In this document: in pieces, positions 28,859-37,230 of the stretch
Numbering within the stretch: position 1 is the stretch's first letter
How the letters are laid out: each line of letters begins with the position of its first letter
Assembly (NCBI GenBank): GCA_019873645.1
Contig: JAIOAX010000014.1
Location: 1 to 64,000 of the forward strand
DNA from: Chloroflexota bacterium
Lineage (GTDB): Bacteria > Chloroflexota > Anaerolineae > B4-G1 > SLSP01
Direction of reading: 5' to 3'
DNA length: 64,000 bases
The notes under the pieces: model-generated
What the model was told of the DNA's origin: nothing
Seen by the model: the letters and a program-made list of their open reading frames with translations, nothing else
Database searches by the model: none
Program-made: the position numbers and the translations under genes

Positions 28859-31363
28859 GTGAACCATACGCGCTTGATTCATAATCTATTCCTGGGGATT
28901 ATTCTTCTCCTTGCTTTCGCCCTCCGCGTGGCAGGGCTGGCCGACTCCAACATCTGGTGGGATGAAGGCTGGAGTGTATCGCTGGCGCGGCGTCCGGTTG
29001 CGGATATCCTCGAAGTCGCCGCGCACGACAATCACCCCCCGCTGCACAATCTCATCTTGCGTGGCTGGTGGCTGCTCGTCGGCGATGGCGAATACGTGAT
29101 GCGTTTCCCCTCGGTGCTCTTCGGCCTGGTGTGGCTGACGCTCATTTACCGGCTGGGACGGACGCTCGGCGGGTGGCGGGTGGGCGCGCTGGCGGCGCTT
29201 TTGCTCGCGCTTTCGCGTTTTGCCGTCACCTGGGCGCAGTCCGCGCGGATGTATACCTGGGCCGCACTGTTGACGACGGGGATGCTGTGGGCCGCACTCG
29301 AACTCTGGCGCAGTGAAAGCCGGCGCGCGTGGTTGGCGTATACGCTCTGTCTTGCCGGCGGGCTGCTGAGTCTCTACTTGACTATCGCCGCGCCGCTGAC
29401 GGCCAATCTTGTGTTCCCCTTTATCTGGCGACGCCGTGGCTATCCACGCCGGATGTTGGTGCAGTGGCTGACGGCGCACCTCGTGGCTTTGGTGCTTTTC
29501 TTACCGTGGATGCTCCGCAATATCACCACGGCGACCACCTGGGCCATTGTGGAGCCGATCACGCTTTGGGAATACCTGCGCCTTTACGCCACCATGCTCG
29601 TCGTCGGCGTGCCGCTCAACCTGGATGCCTATCTGCCGTTGACGTTGCTGGTATGCGGCATCGGTCTTGGCGGTTTGTTCATACTCTGGCACGCTCGAAA
29701 GACGCTTCACCAAAGCGCTGGCCTTGCTCTGCTGTCGCTGGGGCTGGTTGTACAGGCGGTCACTGTCTATGCGATTTGTTTCGGCGTCATCCCCGGTTTT
29801 GCCCGTCCCCTTGAGCCGCGCTACCTGGTGCTTCTGGCCGGCAACTTCTACATCTTACTGGCATGGGGAATGGAGCGAATGGCGAACGAGCGAATCAGTG
29901 AATCGGCGAATCAGCGAATCAGCAAATCGGTGAATCAGCGAATCGGCGAATCAGCAAAGCGGCGAATCAGCGAATCAGCAAATCAGCAAATCAGCAAATC
30001 AGCAAATCAACATGTCCCCCTCTCCCCTTCTCCCTCTCTCCCTCTCTCTCCCTCTCCCTCTCCCCTTCTCCCTTTCTCCCTTCCCCGTCTACCGTCTACT
30101 GTCTACCGTCTACCATCCACCGTCTACCGTCTACCGTCTACTCTCGTCATCTTTGCGGCTCTCGTGGGCTTGTGGACGTTCTATCCCGGACGGGCACGGC
30201 GAGACGATTATGTGAGCGTCGCGGCGACGTTGCGCGCGCACGTGCATCCCAACGATGTTGTCGTGCTCTATGTTGACCGCGACTGGCCGCTGTTTGAGGC
30301 GCAGTATGCCGGGCCGCGTCACAATCTGGCGTATGGCGCCCCCCTTGACGCCGCCTCTGCCGCTGCGCGCCTGGCGCCAATCTGGGAGGCTGCCGAGGGT
30401 CTATGGCTGGTGACGACGCCGGAAGCGCAACAAACCGACCCCACGCAGGCCGTTCCCGCATGGCTTGCGGAGCGCGCGGCGCGTTGGGGGATTTTCGTCG
30501 CGGGCGAGGTGCAACTCACCTTCTATGCGCGCACGCCGGAGCGGGCCGCGCGCTTTAACGCACTGGCGCCCGACTTTGCCCCACCGGCCAATCTGAGGGC
30601 CGACATCGGCGGGGGGCAGTTGCGCGGCGCAACCGTGCCGTTGCCCCGTTATGCTACCGGCGACACGCTGCGGCTTGTGCTCTACTGGGACAGGTTGCCG
30701 CGAGAAGACATAACTATCGCGCTTTCCGGGGTCAACAAAACATTCTCCGGGACGTTGCCTGATACCGCACCGGCGCGGCAGGTCATTCTCATTCCACTCA
30801 CACCGGATTTGCCCGGCGGCGTTTATCGTTTATGGTTGCACGCGGGCGACGCGCCGTCGCTTGAAGTTGGACGGTTCACGCTGGTGAGTAAGGCGGCAGG
30901 GACAGCGACGTCTATTGAGCAGATTACGCATCCGCTGAATTTGCGTTTAGGCGAGAATATCTGGCTCTTGGGGTATGATCTGCCCTCTGCGTCTGTGCAT
31001 CCCGGGGAGACACTTGAACTCACACTCTACTGGCAAGCCGCTGCGCCCATCACCTCGCGTTACAAGGTGTTCACGCACCTGCTCGGTGAGGTGTACAATG
31101 CAGCGACAGGCAACTTTTTGTGGGGACAACAGGATAACGAACCCGGCAACGGACAGGCGTTGACGACTCTGTGGACGCCGGGCGCGGTGATTGCGGATCC
31201 TTACCGTATTCCTGTGGATGCCGCGGCGCCGCCGGGGGTTTACACGCTGGAGATCGGTATGTACGGGCTGGTAGATATCACCCGTCTGCCCGTCTTTACT
31301 GCCAATGGCTCGCCCCAGGGCGACGCCATCTACCTTACCAAAGTTACCGTCCAAACCAACTGA
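28859..31363 (+). CDS. GT39/ArnT-like membrane glycosyltransferase with in-frame repeat insertion
   Basis: This 834-residue protein begins with a membrane helix, then SNIWWDEGWS (the acidic pair of the PMT/ArnT GT-C fold) and NHPPLHN. About ten hydrophobic helices follow to residue ~345, and a C-terminal soluble beta-rich domain runs from ~430 on. The family transfers sugars from polyprenyl-phosphate donors on the outer membrane face. Start GTG 28859 lies 8 nt after TATAAT (28846-28851), suggesting a leaderless message; a TTG at 28820 lies inside a terminator and is rejected. About 85 codons (29889-30145) are pure repeat DNA (SESANQRIS, SPSPSLPLS, TVYRLPS) before the last helix. Substrate unknown. 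Confidence 0.85.
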   Translation: MNHTRLIHNLFLGIILLLAFALRVAGLADSNIWWDEGWSVSLARRPVADILEVAAHDNHPPLHNLILRGWWLLVGDGEYVMRFPSVLFGLVWLTLIYRLGRTLGGWRVGALAALLLALSRFAVTWAQSARMYTWAALLTTGMLWAALELWRSESRRAWLAYTLCLAGGLLSLYLTIAAPLTANLVFPFIWRRRGYPRRMLVQWLTAHLVALVLFLPWMLRNITTATTWAIVEPITLWEYLRLYATMLVVGVPLNLDAYLPLTLLVCGIGLGGLFILWHARKTLHQSAGLALLSLGLVVQAVTVYAICFGVIPGFARPLEPRYLVLLAGNFYILLAWGMERMANERISESANQRISKSVNQRIGESAKRRISESANQQISKSANQHVPLSPSPSLPLSPSPSPLLPFSLPRLPSTVYRLPSTVYRLPSTLVIFAALVGLWTFYPGRARRDDYVSVAATLRAHVHPNDVVVLYVDRDWPLFEAQYAGPRHNLAYGAPLDAASAAARLAPIWEAAEGLWLVTTPEAQQTDPTQAVPAWLAERAARWGIFVAGEVQLTFYARTPERAARFNALAPDFAPPANLRADIGGGQLRGATVPLPRYATGDTLRLVLYWDRLPREDITIALSGVNKTFSGTLPDTAPARQVILIPLTPDLPGGVYRLWLHAGDAPSLEVGRFTLVSKAAGTATSIEQITHPLNLRLGENIWLLGYDLPSASVHPGETLELTLYWQAAAPITSRYKVFTHLLGEVYNAATGNFLWGQQDNEPGNGQALTTLWTPGAVIADPYRIPVDAAAPPGVYTLEIGMYGLVDITRLPVFTANGSPQGDAIYLTKVTVQTN
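29889..30145 (+). repeat. Three repeat families translated inside the glycosyltransferase gene
   Basis: GCGAATCA units (29889-30010), CTCTCCC units (30012-30085) and GTCTACC units (30088-30145) follow each other, all open in the gene's frame and without stops. They separate the tenth-helix region from the last membrane helix. Confidence 0.88.
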
Positions 31364-31405
31364 TTACCGGTTACTGATTACTCATTTCTCATTACCCATT
31401 TCTTT
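31362..31405. repeat. Short repeat of TGATTAC/CTCATT units
   Basis: It follows directly on the glycosyltransferase stop codon, whose TGA is the first TGATTA unit, and ends just before the Shine-Dalgarno of the MFS gene. Confidence 0.65.
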
Positions 31406-31420
31406 CTCAGGAGATTTTGT

Positions 31421-32635
31421 GTGACGACGAAACGTTGGCGACGGAATCTATGGGCCACGTGGGCTGCCGAGTTCTTAGCGTTGATGGGGTTTGCAGCTAC
31501 AGGCCCCTTATGGGCTTTTTATATTCAAGACCTCGGTGTACATGGCGACGCGGTAGCGCGCTGGAATGGATTGATCGTTTCCGCCCCGGCCTTTACGATG
31601 GCGGTGATGGGGCCGATTTGGGGGATGCTCAGCGACCGCTATGGGCGCAAGTTGATGGTGATGCGCGCGATGTTCGGTGGGTCGGTGCTGCTGGCGCTGA
31701 TGGGCTTTGCGCGAACGGTGGAGCAAATTTTTGTCTTGCGGTTGTTGCAAGGCATGCTGACCGGCACAGTAGCCGCAGCGACGACGTTGGTGGCGAGCAC
31801 CACGCCGCGTGAACGGTTGGGGGAAACGTTGGGCAAACTGCAACTGGCAATCTTCCTGGGACAGTTTGTAGGGCCGAGCCTGGGGGGATTCATTTCGGAT
31901 ATGTTCGGTTATCGCCCTGCGTTTTGGATGACCGGTGGTTATCTGCTCCTGGCAGGCTTTCTGATGCTCTTTCTGGTTCAGGAAGAGTTCACGCCGGTCA
32001 AACGTGAAAAGCAATCCGGCCCGCTCGTCCGGCGCGTGCGCATGGAAGTAAGCGCGCTGTTTGTCGGCTCGATGTTGGGATTGGTACTGGGATTGCGTTT
32101 TGCATTACGTTTGGGACTGCAAATCTCCACGCCCTTGCTCCCCCTGGTGGTGCAGACGATGTTGCCGAACAGCACTTTTCTCGGCTCGGCGGCGGGGCTG
32201 CTGACAACGGTTTCAGGGCTTTTCAGCGCGATTGCAGCGCCGATTGTGGGCCGTTGGGGCGACCGTCACGGGGGACGCACGCCGTTGCTGATCGCAACTT
32301 TCACGCTGGCCATCGCCATCGGCGTACAGGCCATCGCGCCGGTGTACTGGATTTTGCTGCTCACCCAGGTTTTCATCGGCCTGGCGGTAGGGGGGACGCT
32401 TTCGATTGTCAGCGCGTACATCGGGCGCTGTGCACCGGAGGGAAAAGCCGGCACCGCCTACGGCCTGGATTCCATGGCCGTCTCGCTTTCCAACGCCATC
32501 GGCCCGACGGTCGGCGGCTGGGTGGGCGCCATCTCGTTGACCATGCCTTTCTACGTGGGCTGTGTGGTCACGGCAGTATCGGGTCTAGTGGTGCTCAAGC
32601 TGCCTAAAGATGAGCGGTCAGTTATCAGCTTTTAG
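31421..32635 (+). CDS. Major facilitator superfamily transporter
   Basis: This 404-residue protein has twelve predicted membrane helices in two halves. The MFS loop 2-3 motif appears as GMLSDRYGRKLMVM, a related GRWGDRHGGRTPLL begins the second half, and RLLQGMLTGT resembles the helix-4 motif of drug:H+ antiporters. It probably exports drugs or metabolites. The GTG start has CAGGAGATTTT upstream. The last residues (RSVISF) and the stop lie in a TCAGCTATCAGC repeat. It is alone on its strand between the glycosyltransferase and a convergent oxidoreductase operon. Confidence 0.9.
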   Translation: MTTKRWRRNLWATWAAEFLALMGFAATGPLWAFYIQDLGVHGDAVARWNGLIVSAPAFTMAVMGPIWGMLSDRYGRKLMVMRAMFGGSVLLALMGFARTVEQIFVLRLLQGMLTGTVAAATTLVASTTPRERLGETLGKLQLAIFLGQFVGPSLGGFISDMFGYRPAFWMTGGYLLLAGFLMLFLVQEEFTPVKREKQSGPLVRRVRMEVSALFVGSMLGLVLGLRFALRLGLQISTPLLPLVVQTMLPNSTFLGSAAGLLTTVSGLFSAIAAPIVGRWGDRHGGRTPLLIATFTLAIAIGVQAIAPVYWILLLTQVFIGLAVGGTLSIVSAYIGRCAPEGKAGTAYGLDSMAVSLSNAIGPTVGGWVGAISLTMPFYVGCVVTAVSGLVVLKLPKDERSVISF

Positions 32636-32704
32636 CTATCAGCTTTCAGCAATCAGCTATCAGCAATCAGCTATTAGCTGTTAGTAGCTTTTCGGCTGAC
32701 CGCT
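32613..32704. repeat. TCAGC(T/A)ATCAGC repeat with terminal inverted ends
   Basis: About eight tandem 8-9 bp units lie between AGCGGTCAG (32613-32621) and CTGACCGCT (32696-32704). It holds the MFS stop codon and separates the convergent MFS and 2-oxoacid oxidoreductase genes. Confidence 0.85.
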
Positions 32705-32709
32705 GAGAG

Positions 32710-33249
32710 CTATCTTCCGAGTTCCGCGCCCTTCTTGAGCGCCGCGATATTCGGCTCCAGCCACTTGCGCTGACGCTGTGAGAGGTGTTCCTCAAGCTGG
32801 CGGATGACCGATTCCAGAGAGACCAGGTTCGTCGCGCCGACCAAGGCGCCTAGCATGACCATGTTGGCGATGCGCGGGTTGCCCAGTTCGGTGGCCAGGT
32901 CACTGGCAGGGATATACAGGATGCGGATGTCCTGACGTTGGCTGGGCATAGGGATCAGCGAGCTGTTCACCAGCAGCAATCCGCCCGGCTTGACCAGCGG
33001 CTCGTACTTCTCCATCGAAGGGATGTTGAAAACGGCCGCGATGGTGGGATGGCGCACGATAGGCGCGCCGATTTCTTCTTCTGAGAGGATAACGGTGCAG
33101 TTGGCCGTGCCGCCGCGCATTTCCGGCCCGTAGGATGGAATCCACGTCACGTGTAGATTTTCGGCCATGCCCGCGTAAGAGAGCAGTTGTCCGGCGAACA
33201 AGATACCCTGGCCCCCAAAACCGGCAAAGATGATGTCCTCGTGCTTCAT
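32710..33249 (-). CDS. 2-oxoacid:ferredoxin oxidoreductase, gamma subunit
   Basis: This 179-residue protein starts at ATG 33249 and has the gamma-domain signature IIFAGFGGQGILFAG and MRGGTANC. This domain binds coenzyme A in the pyruvate/2-ketoisovalerate/2-oxoglutarate ferredoxin oxidoreductase family. It is the last gene of a delta-alpha-beta-gamma set on the minus strand. With panB in the same run, a branched-chain (VOR) substrate is the best guess, but 2-oxoglutarate (KOR) cannot be excluded from the sequence. It is separated from the beta gene by a cluster of short-unit repeats, unlike the tight spacing of the others. Confidence 0.88.
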   Translation of the reverse strand: MKHEDIIFAGFGGQGILFAGQLLSYAGMAENLHVTWIPSYGPEMRGGTANCTVILSEEEIGAPIVRHPTIAAVFNIPSMEKYEPLVKPGGLLLVNSSLIPMPSQRQDIRILYIPASDLATELGNPRIANMVMLGALVGATNLVSLESVIRQLEEHLSQRQRKWLEPNIAALKKGAELGR

Positions 33250-33258
33250 AGTGGCTCC

Positions 33259-33330
33259 TTCGAGAATCATGAATCATGAACCATGAATCATGAATCGTCA
33301 TCGTAATTCGTAATCGTACTCGAAACTCGG
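33259..33330. repeat. GAATCATGAATCATG / GTAATCGTA repeat
   Basis: Four to five 8-bp AATCATG units are followed by TCGTAAT units just upstream of the gamma-subunit start. Confidence 0.7.
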
Positions 33331-33387
33331 CAGTCGCTTTTTCGTTATTGTTGGTGTAGTTTCCCACCTGGCAACTCTTTGGAGAAT

Positions 33388-33552
33388 AAACCGCAAATCT
33401 TCTTGGAGTTAGCGAAAATCCGTGTGATTCGCGGTTAAAATCTGCTTAATCTGCTCAATCTATTCCGAAAATGGTCAGCGGATTAAGCAGATTGAGCAGA
33501 TTTATGCAACAATTGAAAGCTAATCCGTTCAAATCCGTTTAATCCGTTGACA
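33388..33552. repeat. Concatenated repeats of three families between beta and gamma genes
   Basis: Three elements lie in a row: an AACCGC...GCGGTT inverted repeat (33388-33436), an AATCTGCT inverted repeat with both arms (33438-33503), and a one-armed AATCCGTT run (33521-33552). Together with 33259-33330 they fill most of the 350-bp gap between the beta- and gamma-subunit genes. Nothing else was seen there. Confidence 0.85.
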
Positions 33553-33602
33553 TGCATTTTCATGCTGGGTGGAGAGCGTAGCTCATGATGTCTGCTGACT
33601 GA

Positions 33603-34391
33603 CTAAGCCTTCAGCGCTTTTACGGCTTCCGTCATCTTGAACGTGCCCAGCGGGAAGGTCTTGGTCATGTTCTCCTTCGCCCATTCCATCGCCTTCCATG
33701 GATCCATATTCCAGTTGGTCGGGCAGGTGGAAAGCACCTCCACGCAGGCAAAGCCCAGGCCCGCCATTTGCGTCATGAACGCGCGCTTGATGGCGTTTTT
33801 GGTCTTGTTGATGCTCGGAATGTCGGCGACGATCTCGCGGGTGATGTAGGCGGCGCCGGCGGTAACAGCCAGGATCTCGGACATCTGCACCGGATACCCG
33901 GCGAGGCGACAATCCCGCCCGGCCGGCGAGGAGGTTGTGACCATCCCCGGCAGCGTGGTCGGGGCCATTTGCCCGCCGGTCATCCCGTAGATGGCGTTGT
34001 TGATGAAGATGGTGGTGATCAGCTCGCCGCGATTGGCCGCCTGGATGATTTCTGCCGTGCCGATGGCCGCCAGATCGCCGTCGCCCTGGTAGGTGAAGAC
34101 GATTTTGTCGGGGCTGACGCGCTTGATGCCGGTTGCCATCGCCGGCGCGCGCCCGTGGGAGGCTTCGACGAAATCCGTATCGAAATAGTCATAGGCCAGC
34201 ACCGCGCACCCTACCGGCGCAACGCCAATGGTTTGCCCCTGGATGCCCAACTCGTCTATCACCTCGGCGATCAGCCGATGAACGACCCCGTGGGTGCAGC
34301 CCGGACAATAATGGGTGCTCCGCGCCGTCAGCGACGCCGGATAGCTGTAAACCAGTTCCATATCTTCAGGAATCGTAACTTGTGTGTTCAT
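33603..34391 (-). CDS. 2-oxoacid:ferredoxin oxidoreductase, beta subunit (TPP-binding)
   Basis: This 262-residue protein shows the beta-subunit blocks: [14 protein letters not shown], then [31 protein letters not shown] (the GDGD...NN thiamine-pyrophosphate/magnesium motif), and VAPVGCAV. It performs the TPP-dependent decarboxylation of the 2-oxoacid and passes electrons on. Its start follows GGAGAGACT, 20 nt after the alpha-subunit stop, so alpha and beta are co-transcribed. The ATG at 34391 has good context. Confidence 0.9.
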   Translation of the reverse strand: [262 protein letters not shown]

Positions 34392-34408
34392 AGTCTCTCC
34401 TGTTTGGG

Positions 34409-34452
34409 GGATTAGTGATTGGGGATTGGTATGCCCCCTAAGTTCCTAATCC
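34409..34452. repeat. GGGATTAGTGATTGGGG repeat
   Basis: GGGATTAGTGATTGGGGATTGG and its nearby CCTAATCCCTAC copy, same family as 41181-41298, cover the alpha-subunit C-terminal codons and stop. Confidence 0.7.
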
Positions 34453-35506
34453 CTACTTCCCCGGCCAATTTCTCCACATCCACCAGAATCTCATCCACCA
34501 GCGGGACGATGCCGCCCATGCGACCGTGAAAACGGATGGGGACTTTGCCTTTAACGACCCGCTCGACATCTTCGAGCATTTGCCCGGCGCTCATTTCGGC
34601 AACCAGGATGCCGCGCACCCGTCCCGCGAGTTCAGCAATGCGCGCTTCAGGGAAGGGCCACAGCGTCTGCGGGCGCAACAACCCGACCTTAAGCCCTTGC
34701 TCGCGCGCCTCGCGCATGACCGAAAGGCAAATCCGCCCCACCATTCCATAGGCGATCAACAACAAGTCCGCGTCCTCGGTCTGGTATTCCCGCCAACGCA
34801 CTTCGTTGGCCTTGATGAGCGCCAGTTTGTGCTGCAAGCGCAAATTCAGTTTTTCGAGCTGATTGGGATCCAGGTAGAGCGAAGTAATGATCCGCGAGGC
34901 GCGCCCGGCGTTGCCCGTCACCGCCCAGTCGGGACGTTCTGTGCGCACCGGCTGCATCGGCGGCAGCTCCGCCGACTCCATCATCTGGCCGAGCGCGCCA
35001 TCTCCGGCCATAAAGACGAGCGTGCGATACTTTTCCGCCAGGTCAAAGGCCAGGCCCATCATATCAATCAGTTCCTGCACATTGGCGGGCGCCAGAACGA
35101 TGGGATGGAAATCGCCATGGCCGGCGCTCTTGGTCATAAAGAAATAATCGCTTTGCGAAGGCTGGATGTTGCCCAATCCCGGCCCGCCGCGCATCATATT
35201 GACGGCCACAGCGGGGACTTCGGAGCCGGCGATGTAAGAGAAACCTTCGGCCATCAGGCTGAAGCCGGGGCCGGACGTGGATGTCATCACCCGCACACCT
35301 GCGCAGGCTGCGCCGTAGACCATATTGATTGCGGCCAGTTCGCTTTCGGCTTGCAGGAAGACGCGCCCCTCGTCAATCATCCGTTCCGCGAGGTGTTCCA
35401 ACGCCTCGCTCTGCGGGGTGATGGGATAGCCAAAATAGGCTTGCAAGCCATAACGCACGGCTGCTTCTGCAAAAGCCACATTGCCTTTGAGCAGTTCTTT
35501 AGTCAT
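34412..35506 (-). CDS. vorB: 2-oxoacid:ferredoxin oxidoreductase, alpha subunit
   Basis: This 364-residue protein has the alpha-subunit features [44 protein letters not shown] and [21 protein letters not shown], as in VorB/KorA proteins, which bind the substrate and pyrimidine part of TPP. The resemblance is closest to the VorB group I recall, which with panB nearby argues for 2-ketoisovalerate. The C-terminal residues IPIPNH and the stop are encoded by a GGATTGG repeat, so the family's natural C-terminus has been altered or extended. Confidence 0.9.
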   Translation of the reverse strand: MTKELLKGNVAFAEAAVRYGLQAYFGYPITPQSEALEHLAERMIDEGRVFLQAESELAAINMVYGAACAGVRVMTSTSGPGFSLMAEGFSYIAGSEVPAVAVNMMRGGPGLGNIQPSQSDYFFMTKSAGHGDFHPIVLAPANVQELIDMMGLAFDLAEKYRTLVFMAGDGALGQMMESAELPPMQPVRTERPDWAVTGNAGRASRIITSLYLDPNQLEKLNLRLQHKLALIKANEVRWREYQTEDADLLLIAYGMVGRICLSVMREAREQGLKVGLLRPQTLWPFPEARIAELAGRVRGILVAEMSAGQMLEDVERVVKGKVPIRFHGRMGGIVPLVDEILVDVEKLAGEVGIRNLGGIPIPNH

Positions 35507-35518
35507 AACAAGTTCCTC

Positions 35519-35791
35519 CTATGCCGCCGGTGCGCCAACGGCGACAGCCTGCACAGCGGCGCGCTGCGTTTGGCGCTTTTGTCGGTAGACGGTGAAGACT
35601 ACATCAGGGCATATCCGCGCGCACGACGCACAGCCGATGCACTTCTCTGCATCGGTGACGACGACGGGATGATAGCCCTTAATGTTGAATGTGTCCTGCG
35701 ACAACGCCAAAATGTTTGCCGGGCACACATGCGTACACAATCCGCATCCTTTACAGCGGTCTACATCAATAACCACGAAACCTTTCGCCAT
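35519..35791 (-). CDS. Ferredoxin-type delta subunit, two 4Fe-4S clusters
   Basis: This 90-residue protein has two CxxCxxCxxxC cluster motifs (CKGCGLCTHVCP and CIGCASCARICP), the delta subunit of the 2-oxoacid oxidoreductase that carries electrons to external ferredoxin. It is 12 nt upstream of the alpha gene and starts after GGAGGCTTTT. The alanine/glutamine-rich tail is unremarkable. Confidence 0.92.
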   Translation of the reverse strand: MAKGFVVIDVDRCKGCGLCTHVCPANILALSQDTFNIKGYHPVVVTDAEKCIGCASCARICPDVVFTVYRQKRQTQRAAVQAVAVGAPAA

Positions 35792-35806
35792 AAAAGCCTC
35801 CTTGGT

Positions 35807-35879
35807 GGTAGACGGTAGACAGTAGACGGTAGACGGGGGTTTGCTCCCCCCTGTCTACTGTCTACCGTCTACTGTCTAC
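35807..35879. repeat. Inverted repeat of GTAGACG units
   Basis: GGTAGACGGTAGACAGTAGACGGTAGACGGGGG (35807-35838) pairs with the CCCCCTGTCTACTGTC... arm (35846-35879). The stop codon of the 421-residue gene (35876-35878) is in the repeat. A near-identical element is at 37160-37230. Confidence 0.92.
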
Positions 35880-37141
35880 TTATGAAGATTTTGCGCCGCG
35901 ATGAACGACAGTCCCCGCTCGGTGAGCGCCCAGGCCGTGCGGTTCAGCGCGTCCATTTTGTCCAGGAAGTTGAGCAAGAGATTGTCCCAATCGCCGGCGG
36001 CGACGACCTCACTTTTATCCCTGAAGTAGTCGAGGATGTCCGATGGGTGTTCGCGCGTCTGCTCGACTTCAGGGTCACCGCCCTCGTGCTTGGCGGAGAT
36101 GTTGGCGACGTGGTCGGCGATGGCGCACAACTCGTCACGGCGCAGGTAGGGCTGACGCACAATGCTCTTCCAGGTCTCCGTGATGTGATGCTCGAAGCGC
36201 ACCACATCCTCGAAGCCGAGCGCCTTGCGGAACTGCGCCGTGACCTCCATCGTCTCGTTGTTGATCGAGTTGCTCCAGTTGAAGCCGATCAACGGCGAGG
36301 TCCCGTCGTCGCGGGCGAACAGCTTCGCGCCGATTAATGTCCACAGCGCGGCGTAGGGGTTGTCGTTGCCCATAAACACCGAAATCTTGAACTCGATATC
36401 TACCCCCAGGCGGTAGAGCAGATAGCCGAGCAGCACCGTGCCGGGGTTGATGTTCAACACCTGACGGACGCCGTACTCGGTGTAGTAGTAGAGGAATTCG
36501 TCAAGCCATCGGAGGGCGTGCTCGTTGGGCTGGCCTACGCCGCCGAAGTAACCGGTGATCGTCGCCGGACCGCCCAGATGGATGTTGGAACCGTCGGTGC
36601 CTTTGGTATCCAGCGTCTCCACATAGCTTGCCCCGATGATCTCCATGGCCGCGGCGAACGCGGGCAGGTCGCCGTCAGCCTCTTGCTCTTTCATCTTCCG
36701 CACGCGGATGAAGCGTCCCGGCATCAACGTCCCCTGGGCGATGGCGCGCGTGGCGGCCTCGATGACCCAGGGGAAGTACTGGCACGCGCTTACTTCCAGG
36801 GTGACGGCGAAATCGTCGGCAAACGTCATTGTGTCGGCTTTTGCGCCGAGCACTTTGCGCCGGTAATCGGCAATGCTGATGAAAGCGTGTTTGTCGCGTT
36901 GTGCCTGTAGCCATTCGAGATCGGCCAGATATTCGGGGCGCACGGCTTTGACGCGCTCCAGCAAAGCCGTGAGCTGGCGCGCCTGTTGCGCTTTGCGGTT
37001 GATTTCCTCCGGTGTGCCGTATTTAGCCACCACCGCAAGGAAATCGTTAATCACGCGCATATCGGGGTCGAGGAGGATGGCATTGAGATCGTCGAGCCGT
37101 TCCACAGGAATTTTTAACAACTGGCGTAAATCTACGCTCAT
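35876..37141 (-). CDS. Conserved protein of unknown function, 421 residues
   Basis: The protein starts at ATG 37141 after GGAGGTTTCGG. Notable stretches are DPDMRVINDFLAVVAKYGTPEEINRKAQQARQL at the N-terminus, GRFIRVRKMKEQ, ETLDTKGTDGSNIHLGGPATITGYFGGVGQPNEH in the middle, LNINPGTVLLGYLLYRLG and SVFMGNDNPYAALW. The many Gly, His and Asp residues in blocks that look conserved suggest an enzyme, perhaps with a substrate pocket at GTDGSNIHLGG. I recall similar uncharacterised proteins in Chloroflexota but no function. There are no membrane helices or cofactor motifs. It sits between panB and the VOR-type subunits, suggesting a role in branched-chain 2-oxoacid or CoA-related metabolism. Confidence 0.85.
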   Translation of the reverse strand: MSVDLRQLLKIPVERLDDLNAILLDPDMRVINDFLAVVAKYGTPEEINRKAQQARQLTALLERVKAVRPEYLADLEWLQAQRDKHAFISIADYRRKVLGAKADTMTFADDFAVTLEVSACQYFPWVIEAATRAIAQGTLMPGRFIRVRKMKEQEADGDLPAFAAAMEIIGASYVETLDTKGTDGSNIHLGGPATITGYFGGVGQPNEHALRWLDEFLYYYTEYGVRQVLNINPGTVLLGYLLYRLGVDIEFKISVFMGNDNPYAALWTLIGAKLFARDDGTSPLIGFNWSNSINNETMEVTAQFRKALGFEDVVRFEHHITETWKSIVRQPYLRRDELCAIADHVANISAKHEGGDPEVEQTREHPSDILDYFRDKSEVVAAGDWDNLLLNFLDKMDALNRTAWALTERGLSFIAAQNLHK

Positions 37142-37159
37142 CCGAAACCTCCTTGGGAT

Positions 37160-37230
37160 GGTAGACGGTAGACAGTAGACGGTAGACGGGGATTTTTCCC
37201 CCTGTCTACTGTCTACCGTCTACTGTCTAC
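37160..37230. repeat. Inverted repeat of GTAGACG units (second copy)
   Basis: It has the same two arms and G/C tip as 35807-35879, between panB and the 421-residue gene. It contains the panB stop codon (37227-37229). Confidence 0.92.
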
